A DNA stretch of 10,525 nt from JBCDBD01 sp039184335. GTDB lineage: Bacteria; Bacteroidota; Bacteroidia; Flavobacteriales; Flavobacteriaceae. The translations under genes and the position numbers were made by a program. Positions 1-6,972 of the stretch are shown piece after piece. The stretch lies in NCBI GenBank assembly GCA_039184335.1, contig JBCDBD010000074.1, positions 1 to 10,525 on the forward strand. The letters are read 5' to 3'. The stretch's first letter is position 1; each line of letters begins with the position of its first letter. Below the pieces are notes generated by a model that was given only the letters and a program-made list of their open reading frames with translations, ran no database searches and was not told the DNA's origin.

Positions 1-587
1 GTTAAATTGGCCAGCATAAACACGAGAACTGTAAAAACAAAACCAATGATAAAAGCATTGTATGAAATCTCCAACATTCTAAACCCTTTATAAACAGCCG
101 TTTCAAAAATATAATGGGTACGTATTTGATTTCCAATCTGTAGCTCCTGATTTTGTACAAGCTCGTCATAAGACTTTTCATAATCTTCTAAAGACATGTG
201 TGACATTATGCCAACGATGAAAAGGTTATGGGTAGGGTTGGGGTATTTGGAAATAATCTTTCTTTTGTGTTCATTCATGAATTTGGTAATGGTAGGCTTA
301 GCAGCCATTACCGCCAAAATCAATGAAACAAAACAGCAAACGATAAGTACTGTCCCAATGATTGTACCTCCCTTAATTTCAGAAACGTAGTTAAAGAACA
401 GAACCAAACCTGAAATAAGTGTAGTATTGATCCGAATCATTATTGCTGCCTTTCGGTCTATTTGATTCAAGGTGTTTACTAAAAACTTATTTTGGTTTCT
501 TTGATACGTAGCCATTGACTTTCGTGGCTCTTTACTGGTCCAGAATAGGGTTCCTGTTTTATTGTCTTTTATTTTTTCTTTTTCCAT
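1..587 (-). CDS. Pycsar-effector-type membrane protein (DUF5706 / PycTM family), 3' end cut by window edge
   Basis: Read on the minus strand from the ATG at 587, the frame stays open for 195 codons to the window edge, so only the C-terminal end is missing. A hydrophilic N terminus of about 40 residues leads to the family-like stretch NQIDRKAAIMIRIN. Two membrane segments follow (about 47-68 and 73-96), then a soluble loop of about 70 residues with NLFIVGIMSHMSLEDYE (121-137), then LEISYNAFIIG opening a third membrane segment (about 172-195). This layout matches my recollection of DUF5706, the family of the Pycsar effector PycTM, which is thought to damage the inner membrane when it binds a cyclic pyrimidine nucleotide. 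Many Bacteroidetes homologues carry an N-terminal HD phosphohydrolase domain; this one does not. It starts 62 bases after the pyruvate-kinase-like gene with no clear terminator between them, so co-transcription is likely. The family call is from motif recognition; a role in defence is unproven because no cyclase is visible. Confidence 0.8.
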   Translation of the reverse strand, partial: MEKEKIKDNKTGTLFWTSKEPRKSMATYQRNQNKFLVNTLNQIDRKAAIMIRINTTLISGLVLFFNYVSEIKGGTIIGTVLIVCCFVSLILAVMAAKPTITKFMNEHKRKIISKYPNPTHNLFIVGIMSHMSLEDYEKSYDELVQNQELQIGNQIRTHYIFETAVYKGFRMLEISYNAFIIGFVFTVLVFMLANL

Positions 588-649
588 AATCTGATAATCG
601 GTTTCTTACGGGATTTTAGTCTTTGTTAATGGAAACATTATAGCATGAG

Positions 650-2464
650 TCATACTTTCTGCAGTTTTGGCAGCATAAGCTGGTTTTTGTTGTGAAACTG
701 CTCCATATCAGACAAAATGGTGTTCAGTAATTGTATGGCCTCATTGATGTAGGGCCCCTTGTTCAACATCACACATTCTGCCTTTAAAGAATTTTGCACA
801 TCAGTGATTTCGGATCTTGAGGGTAACCCACCCTTTACCAGACTTTCTAAAACCTGTGTTGCCCAGACTACCGGAATATGGGCGGCACTGCATAATGCAA
901 TAATCTCAGATTGTACCCTTGCGATTTTATCCCAACCTATTTCAACAGCCAGATCACCTCGGGCAATCATGACACCAATATTTTGGAATTTCATTGCGGT
1001 CAGCAATATTTCTTTAAGGTTCTCAAATGCCAATCTGGTTTCTATTTTTAAAATGATTCCGAATGATTTTTTTGGGGCCAACTTTTTCAATACATCGAGC
1101 AATTGGTTCACGTCTTTCTTGGAGTTAACAAAAGAAAAGTTGACGACATCTGCATGTTGGGTGATAAACTCTAGATCGGTAATGTCTTTCTCCGTTAGGC
1201 CGCTAAGCCTGAGATCGCTAAAAGGAAAATTTATACCTTTTTCCGCTTTAAGTTTGGAGCCCTTTTGTTTGGCTTTTGTGATTTTGACATCAAAAAATTC
1301 GGGATATACCTGCGTAATGACCCCCTCAATTTTACCGTCATCAAAGAGAACGGGCTCCCCAGCTTTCACACGACTGAAAATCTCTGGTAATTGGCATGAA
1401 ATATTGGCTTTTCTAATAATATTGCCAGCATCATCGCGTTCTGCTGGATTACCGGGAATACTGTCTTTGGTTATGGTTATGGAATCGTTTACCTGTAACA
1501 GGATTGATTGGGCTACGGCGGGTAACTCCCCAACCCTGACATCTTCCAATTCAAGCCTTTCTATTCTCAATAGCGTGCCTGTAGCCAAGTAACATGTTTT
1601 TTGGCAACTGGCAATTGCCCGGTTTTCAGAAACGCTCAAGACTTTTAATTTTCTCGATTTATTTCTTGCATCTTGAAAAAGGATGGTATCGCCTACAGCC
1701 AATTTATTCAACCATGCTGCATCTACGGGCACATGGTTTATTGCTCTGACATTTTCGTTTTTAGGTAATAAGACTACCACTGCTGGGTTTAAAATGATAC
1801 CTTTATCGTCCCTTTCAGGAGAAAACTTGATGGTCTTTGGGCCGGGGGCTATTGCTCCAGTCCTGATTTTGGGGCCGGCCAGATCCATCGTGATCTTAAT
1901 TTTTCTTTTTAGTTTTTTGGAGGCAATCCTTACCTTTTCGACGATGTTTTCCCAAATTTCCGCATTATCATGGGCACAGTTGATACGTACGCAGTTCATG
2001 CCGTTTTTCACCATATGGTGTACCATATGGTAATCATGGGCAGCTTGTGTGGGCATGGTCGCCATAATTCTGACCCTTCTTCCTTTAGAACGGTAACCAA
2101 TCAGGGCTTTTGAGTTTTTAGACTGCAATCGTTTGCCATTTTTCATCGATGGCCCAGATTTTAGTGAGGGTGGTGGCTGAACATCAATAAGCTTATGGAG
2201 CACTTGCCTTATTTTTATCAAACTTGCCAGAATGTGTCCTTCGGCATTTGAGAGCCTGGTCAAGCCCAGATAACCGAGGTTTTTTTGGATTGCTGTCAGG
2301 TCATGGGCTCGAAAGGTGTTATAACGGATAAAGTTTCGTGCACTTTTAGCGTAGTTGGGATGCACTTGTTCGAGAACTTCTTCAAAAGCATGTTCTTCAT
2401 GCTTGATGGCATCGATGATATTTTCAATCTCAACAATGAGATTTTCTGTTTTTTTCGCTTTCAT
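650..2464 (-). CDS. Atypical long pyruvate kinase-like protein lacking the C-terminal domain
   Basis: A 604-residue protein with the pyruvate kinase barrel (PF00224), expected to transfer phosphate from phosphoenolpyruvate to a nucleoside diphosphate in the cytoplasm. Residues 1-120 are a mostly helical extension of unknown role. The barrel begins at RVRIMATMP (130-138), and conserved elements follow: R160 and N162 in RINCAHD, D194 in MDLAGPKIRTG, KGINFP (409-414), the catalytic K473 and metal ligand E475 in LKIE, ARGD with D504, WATQ with T536, and SRSEITDV (549-556). The key active-site residues are therefore present. Three things are odd. K199 sits where K+-dependent enzymes have Glu. The B-domain region (204-408) is about twice the usual length of about 100 residues. 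The usual MLSGETAKG motif is reduced to VMLNKG (565-570), and the protein ends 34 residues later, so the C-terminal allosteric domain is absent. Similar long forms occur in Bacteroidetes, so this is not decay. Kinase activity is likely but not certain. Confidence 0.85.
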   Translation of the reverse strand: MKAKKTENLIVEIENIIDAIKHEEHAFEEVLEQVHPNYAKSARNFIRYNTFRAHDLTAIQKNLGYLGLTRLSNAEGHILASLIKIRQVLHKLIDVQPPPSLKSGPSMKNGKRLQSKNSKALIGYRSKGRRVRIMATMPTQAAHDYHMVHHMVKNGMNCVRINCAHDNAEIWENIVEKVRIASKKLKRKIKITMDLAGPKIRTGAIAPGPKTIKFSPERDDKGIILNPAVVVLLPKNENVRAINHVPVDAAWLNKLAVGDTILFQDARNKSRKLKVLSVSENRAIASCQKTCYLATGTLLRIERLELEDVRVGELPAVAQSILLQVNDSITITKDSIPGNPAERDDAGNIIRKANISCQLPEIFSRVKAGEPVLFDDGKIEGVITQVYPEFFDVKITKAKQKGSKLKAEKGINFPFSDLRLSGLTEKDITDLEFITQHADVVNFSFVNSKKDVNQLLDVLKKLAPKKSFGIILKIETRLAFENLKEILLTAMKFQNIGVMIARGDLAVEIGWDKIARVQSEIIALCSAAHIPVVWATQVLESLVKGGLPSRSEITDVQNSLKAECVMLNKGPYINEAIQLLNTILSDMEQFHNKNQLMLPKLQKV

Positions 2465-2521
2465 AACAAAGAAGTGTTCATTGGGTTCAAGGTTGTATCT
2501 CGTTTTTTGAAAAAGCTTGGC

Positions 2522-2626
2522 TTATCTTTTGATCGATCGAAAAACGATGGTTAACAAAAGGTCCAAAAGGCAGCATGCGATGTAACCCAGGATACGCTTT
2601 ATAGTATACACTAAATTATAAACCAT
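2522..2626 (-). CDS. Possible small membrane peptide, 34 residues
   Basis: In the gap between the protease gene and the pyruvate-kinase-like gene, an ATG at 2626 opens a 34-codon frame ending in TAA. The peptide begins MVYNLVYTIKRILGYI, continues with a hydrophobic stretch including ACCLLDLLLTIVF, and ends RSIKR, giving one potential membrane helix (about 11-29) flanked by basic residues. The start is preceded by a run of A and G (AAAAAGAAGAAAA), the A-rich leader that favours initiation in Bacteroidetes. It would be first in a transcript with the kinase, whose start lies 57 bases beyond its stop. I know no family for it. A frame this short arises easily by chance, and the stretch could instead be untranslated leader, so the call rests only on composition and leader. 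Confidence 0.33.
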   Translation of the reverse strand: MVYNLVYTIKRILGYIACCLLDLLLTIVFRSIKR

Positions 2627-2692
2627 TTTTCTTCTTTTTATTAAATTAGTTCAATAATCTAAATATCATTTTTCCAAAAAGTACCTTAGGCT

Positions 2693-3715
2693 CTAATGCT
2701 TAAATTGAAATGTCAGGTGCTCTATTTTACCTCCTCTTAAAACTTGTAGTTCAAGTGGGTTTTTGGTATTTGCACTATCTTCATTCAAAAGCCGTACTAT
2801 TTTCTCAAAACCTTCGTTGGTAAGCGGTATTTCGTTTATTGACAATATGATATCGCCACCAAGAATGATTTCTTGGTCTTCTATGGTCAGCTTTTTAAAT
2901 CCGCCTTTTAGTCCTGCAAAGTCGGCTGGCGAAAGGTTGACCACCGACTCTACCAATAGTCCTCCCGTAATAGGGCTGTTCAATAGCCAGGCCAGTGTTT
3001 CACTTAAAAGGAATCCTTTGATGCCAGACCATCTTGTGTTTCCATCGATTACTGTTTTTTTTGCCAAGTTTGAAGTAGCTGCATAACCTACACCTTGAAA
3101 TCCGCCTGATTGGGAGACGATGTAGCTTGAGATACCTATTACTTCACCTTTCAAATTGAACATCGGCCCTCCCGAATTGCCTTGGTTGATAGCAGCATCT
3201 GTTTGAAAGAATTCATTGATGTCGAACGCCAAAGATTGGTTTTTGCGTCCTTTTTTACCAGCGATGTAGCCTACCGAAAGGGAGTGTTCTATGCCAAAAG
3301 GTGCCCCAATGACCATTATTTGATCGCCGATGGCAACTTGGTCAGAATCCCCTATTGTTGCCACCACACTTTTTTTGGGAAGCCAAGACAAATGAATTAG
3401 GGCCAAATCGGCTATGGGAGCCGAACGAATCACTTTTGCAGGTATTTCCTCCCCGTGGATGAATTTGACCTTGATGCTTTCGGCATTGTTCACTACATGC
3501 GATGCCGTGAGAATGTCACCATTATCTGAAATCATTACCCCAGAGCCTATGCTTCCTTGATAGGCTACTTGATTGTTTTGGGAAATTGCTTTCTGTTTGG
3601 TGGTAATTGTGACCACAGCTGGGTTTACCTTAGCATAAATAGAGGCAATATCCTGTCCTGTAACCATGGCTATATTGAAGAAAAGAAAGCTTAGAAGGGA
3701 TATTGCTCTATTCAT
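2693..3715 (-). CDS. Secreted trypsin-like S1C serine protease with one PDZ domain (HtrA/Deg family)
   Basis: A 340-residue protein with a cleavable signal peptide (hydrophobic 4-18, likely cut after VTG at 20), so it acts in the periplasm. The protease domain (about 25-220) has an intact triad: H73 in TASHVV, D103 in IADLALIHL and S181 in QGNSGGP. The spacings of 30 and 78 residues are close to those of DegP (30 and 75). A single PDZ domain (about 234-336) includes GGLLVESVVNLSPADFAGL and GGDIILSINEIPL. One PDZ domain and about 340 residues resemble DegS in layout, but the N terminus looks cleavable rather than anchored. Such proteases degrade or sense misfolded envelope proteins. The ATG lies 11 bases after the pump's stop codon, so the gene is almost certainly translated from the efflux operon. 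This position suggests quality control of the pump assembly, which is inference. No good terminator hairpin is visible downstream. Confidence 0.93.
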   Translation of the reverse strand: MNRAISLLSFLFFNIAMVTGQDIASIYAKVNPAVVTITTKQKAISQNNQVAYQGSIGSGVMISDNGDILTASHVVNNAESIKVKFIHGEEIPAKVIRSAPIADLALIHLSWLPKKSVVATIGDSDQVAIGDQIMVIGAPFGIEHSLSVGYIAGKKGRKNQSLAFDINEFFQTDAAINQGNSGGPMFNLKGEVIGISSYIVSQSGGFQGVGYAATSNLAKKTVIDGNTRWSGIKGFLLSETLAWLLNSPITGGLLVESVVNLSPADFAGLKGGFKKLTIEDQEIILGGDIILSINEIPLTNEGFEKIVRLLNEDSANTKNPLELQVLRGGKIEHLTFQFKH

Positions 3716-3726
3716 GCCTGTTGTTA

Positions 3727-6700
3727 TCAGCTGTCCATCAATTTTTCATCGAAAGTATAATCTTTGTAATGCACCTTAAAGAGGATGCTATAAAAAGAGG
3801 GTATAAATAAAAGTGTAATGATTGTTCCAAACAACAGGCCTATCATAATGGTGACGGCCATACCTTCCCAAAGGTCACCCCCACTGACATATAAGGGAAT
3901 CAAACCAAGAACTGTGGTAAACGTGGCCAATAGAATTGGCCTAAAACGTTGCAGGCAGGCGACGATTACGGCATCTTTTTCCGTTCGCCCAAGGTCATTC
4001 TGTTCCATTTCGATACGGTCGACCAATACGATGGCATTATTGATGACAATACCTGCCAAAGAGATTATGCCTAAAAAGGGCATAAAACCAAAATTTTGGC
4101 CAAACGTCAACAAGCCGATAACCACACCTATAATGGCCAGGGGAATGGTCAATACCACCATGGTCATTTTACGTACAGAGTTGAATTGAATGATTAATAG
4201 CAGCACGATAAGAAATCCAGATACGGGCAAATACCCAATTACAGAGCCCATAGATGTTGCAGTTCTATCGGCATCTCCACCGAACTCATAAACATATCGA
4301 TCTGGCCATGAAGCTGATAGTTCTTCCATCCAAGGGGTCAGCTCTGCGGTGATTGCAGAAGCGTTTGCCCCTTCTCTCAACTCACAATTTACGTTGATGC
4401 TACGAATAATATCCAATCGTTTGATCTTGGCATATTGCCATTCAGGAACTATGGATGCTACCTGTAGCAAAGGCACACTTTCTCCAGTTTGTTGGGCGTA
4501 AACGTTCAAGGTTTCCAAAGAAGCCAAGGTCTGTTGTTGGTCTTCATTGTTTCGCATCATGATTGGAATGGATTTGTCATCTTCGCGATAGCTACCTGTT
4601 TCGTAACCATCCAATACCGTCAAAAGGGAAGAGGCAATATCTGAACTGGTGACTCCAGCATTTTGCGCCCTATCTTGATCGATTTTGACAACGAATTTTT
4701 TACTTTTAGGCCCCCAATCATCCTGAACGTTTTTGGTACCTGGAATACTGGACAGTTTCAACTTTATGGTTTCAGAGATTTTGGCCAGTTCATCCGGATC
4801 GGATCCTGAGACCTTAACCTCAATGGGTTCACCTGATTCACCGGCTGCTAATGCATATACCTTGATATCTGCATTGGGAAAGTTTTCAAATGCAAACGCA
4901 TCAATTTTTGCAATCATCGGATTGTTTTCGTTAAAAGAGGAGGTGTTGATGAGCATATGTGCATAGTTGGCATTTGCCTCGTCGGGATCATACCCCAAAT
5001 CATAGGATTCTGGACCCTCACCTACGAAAGACGACCACTCTAAAAGCCCTTTGGTTCTTTTTTCATTGACTTTTAGCGAATCTTCAAAATATTTTTCCAA
5101 TGCTCTTACCACAGCTTCTGTAGTCTCTATTCTTGTGCCTTCTTGCATGTTTACATCAAGGGTAATGAGGTTCCGGTCACTATCGGGAAAGAACAGGAAC
5201 GGAACTTTTGTAAAACCAAAGAGTGCAAGGAAAAAAGCGGCAAACATGGCGATGACCACTTTGTATTTATTGGCCAAGGCTCCAAGGATCAAAGTCTTGT
5301 AATATTCTTTTGCAGTGTTGATGACCTTATCAATGAATGTTGGTTTTGCATCTGCACCAGGCATTTTTAGGAATAGGTAACAGAAAAGGATGATTGCGGT
5401 CAATGCAAGAAGCCAAGATGACAACAATGCAATACTGATTACCACAAAGATAGGTCCTACGATATCACCCATAGTAGTCGGTGACAGATAGAAGGCCATG
5501 AATGCCGCTGAAGTGGTCAGGGTTGAAATAAACAATGGCATCCACAGTTCTGAAAAAGCTTCTATCGATGCCCTCTTCTTATCAATGCCCTGATCCAGTT
5601 TTACGAGTATGGTCTCTGCAACCACGATGGCGTTATCTACCAACATACCCAATGCCATGATCAAGGCGGCCAAGGTCACTTGGTTTAAGCCGATGTTCAT
5701 TGTTCCCATTACCAAGATGGTGGTAATGATGACCATGGGAATCAAGCTTGCAATGATAAATCCGGTACGGACTCCTAAAAAAACAAGCATGACCAATAAC
5801 ACGATGGTCACTGATTGTATAAGGTTGACCACAAAATCATTGATCTTAAAATCAATATAATCGTCCAACGATGATACGCGACTCATTTCAAGCCCCACGG
5901 GGAGACGTTCCTTCCAATTTTCGACTACCCCATCGACCTGAATACCCAAATCTACAATATTGCTATTATCCTTAAGATTGACATGTAGGGTAATGGCATC
6001 TTTGTTGTTTACTTTTACGATTTGCTCAGGAGGGTCTATATATCCCTTTTTGATGGTCGTGATATCGCTTAACTTGACCAATTGGAGACCATCGCCCACG
6101 GGAAGGAGCATTTGTCGAATATCTTCTACCGAATCAAAGTTTCCAGTAGGTTCCAAAATAATACGTTCATCACCCAAATTGATTTTGCCACCAGAATCCA
6201 AGATATTGGTCGATGAAATATATTCTTGTAGTATTGAAGCCGAAAGCCCGTATTCCTTTAAGCGGGCATTATCAAATTCGATAAAGACCCGTTCATCTTG
6301 AACGCCACCTAATTCTACTTTCGCAGCATCGGGCAGTTTAATAAGATCGTCTTTGATATCATCTGCATACTCCTTCATTTCTGCATAACTGTACCCATCC
6401 GAGGTGAGCCCTACCACTATGCCGTATACATCACCAATGCCATCATCATCAAGATAAGGATCGACACCGTCGGGCAGTCCCTCGATTACGTCCAGTTTTC
6501 TTCGTAAGCGATCCCAAACTGCTTGCATGTCCTCTTCTCGAACCTCATCCTTTAATTCCACTGTAACTACGGAAAGCCCTGTTCTTGAAGTACTAGTAAC
6601 CTCGTCCAGTTCTGGCAGTTCTTGGGCTTTTTTCTCCACCTTATCGGTAACTAGCAATTCTACCCGTTCAGGGCTGGCTCCTGGAAAATCGGAAACAATA

Positions 6701-6837
6701 GTTGCCGATCGCACGGTATATGGGGGCATACTGTCTCTGGGTAGTCCAAAATACATTGAGATTCCTACCAGAATTATGGTGATGAGCACCATAAAGGTGA
6801 TCCTGTTCTTATCAATAGCGAATTTTGCTAAGTTCAT
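3727..6837 (-). CDS. RND-family efflux pump, inner-membrane permease (AcrB/HAE1-like)
   Basis: A 1036-residue protein, the usual length of AcrB-type permeases (PF00873). It has the twofold repeat of the family. TM1 is at about 13-31, followed by a periplasmic porter region (about 35-335), then TM2-TM6 (about 336-490). A second TM1-like helix lies at about 527-547 (TM7), then a second periplasmic region (about 550-865), then TM8-TM12 (about 866-1020). Family motifs include FPGASPERVE (51-60), GMLVDNAIVVAE in TM4 (397-408), IVINNAIVLVD in TM10 (930-940) and RFRPILLATF (964-973). It would export a substrate using the proton gradient, together with the adaptor and channel encoded just upstream. 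Its relay differs from AcrB: D401 is kept, but Asn402 replaces the second Asp and Asn933 replaces the TM10 Lys. It lacks the CzcA-type heavy-metal motif, so drugs, lipids or other amphiphiles are likelier substrates. It follows the adaptor gene after 135 bases, and the protease gene follows it after 11. The exact substrate cannot be read from sequence. Confidence 0.95.
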   Translation of the reverse strand: MNLAKFAIDKNRITFMVLITIILVGISMYFGLPRDSMPPYTVRSATIVSDFPGASPERVELLVTDKVEKKAQELPELDEVTSTSRTGLSVVTVELKDEVREEDMQAVWDRLRRKLDVIEGLPDGVDPYLDDDGIGDVYGIVVGLTSDGYSYAEMKEYADDIKDDLIKLPDAAKVELGGVQDERVFIEFDNARLKEYGLSASILQEYISSTNILDSGGKINLGDERIILEPTGNFDSVEDIRQMLLPVGDGLQLVKLSDITTIKKGYIDPPEQIVKVNNKDAITLHVNLKDNSNIVDLGIQVDGVVENWKERLPVGLEMSRVSSLDDYIDFKINDFVVNLIQSVTIVLLVMLVFLGVRTGFIIASLIPMVIITTILVMGTMNIGLNQVTLAALIMALGMLVDNAIVVAETILVKLDQGIDKKRASIEAFSELWMPLFISTLTTSAAFMAFYLSPTTMGDIVGPIFVVISIALLSSWLLALTAIILFCYLFLKMPGADAKPTFIDKVINTAKEYYKTLILGALANKYKVVIAMFAAFFLALFGFTKVPFLFFPDSDRNLITLDVNMQEGTRIETTEAVVRALEKYFEDSLKVNEKRTKGLLEWSSFVGEGPESYDLGYDPDEANANYAHMLINTSSFNENNPMIAKIDAFAFENFPNADIKVYALAAGESGEPIEVKVSGSDPDELAKISETIKLKLSSIPGTKNVQDDWGPKSKKFVVKIDQDRAQNAGVTSSDIASSLLTVLDGYETGSYREDDKSIPIMMRNNEDQQQTLASLETLNVYAQQTGESVPLLQVASIVPEWQYAKIKRLDIIRSINVNCELREGANASAITAELTPWMEELSASWPDRYVYEFGGDADRTATSMGSVIGYLPVSGFLIVLLLIIQFNSVRKMTMVVLTIPLAIIGVVIGLLTFGQNFGFMPFLGIISLAGIVINNAIVLVDRIEMEQNDLGRTEKDAVIVACLQRFRPILLATFTTVLGLIPLYVSGGDLWEGMAVTIMIGLLFGTIITLLFIPSFYSILFKVHYKDYTFDEKLMDS

Positions 6838-6944
6838 ATAGTTGGTGTATTAGATTTTATCGACTCTGTGATGCTTGAGCATTTGAATTTCTGGACAACT
6901 GATACGCTACGGGAAATAGGCATTATAGCAATCGGAGTACACAT
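6834..6944 (-). CDS. Doubtful 36-codon leader ORF overlapping the pump start
   Basis: The 135-base gap between the adaptor and pump genes is the longest inside the efflux cluster. On the minus strand it contains an ATG at 6944 opening 36 codons (beginning MCTPIAIMPISRSVSVVQ). Its TGA shares the ATGA overlap with the pump's start codon, the arrangement typical of translational coupling. The product is Ser/Thr-rich, has no membrane helix or recognisable domain, and its start has no strong leader. It may be a chance frame or a coupling leader that sets pump translation. The overlap is seen directly; any function is inference. Confidence 0.15.
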   Translation of the reverse strand: MCTPIAIMPISRSVSVVQKFKCSSITESIKSNTPTI

Positions 6945-6972
6945 TAAAACATAGGTTCTTAAAGTTGATTTA

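Noticed and set aside
588..649. A TATAAT-like string in the gap between the kinase and membrane-protein genes
   Set aside because: It resembles a proteobacterial -10 box, which Bacteroidetes do not normally use, and no TAnnTTTG match with a spaced -33 element is present.
759..1592. A long open frame of 277 codons on the plus strand
   Set aside because: It lies wholly opposite the pyruvate-kinase-like gene, whose protein shows clear catalytic motifs. The plus-strand translation has no recognisable domain and is Ser/Phe-rich, as expected of an antisense shadow.
2010..2031. Two copies of the 10-base palindrome ACCATATGGT separated by two bases
   Set aside because: They fall inside the kinase gene and encode the repeated His-Met-Val residues at 146-152. 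Codon content explains them, and no regulatory site is expected there.
2627..2692. Possible terminator after the protease gene (inverted CC..GTAC..GG and ATTA..TAAT elements)
   Set aside because: The stems are only a few base pairs with mismatches, and neither is followed by a convincing U-run. I cannot support a terminator.
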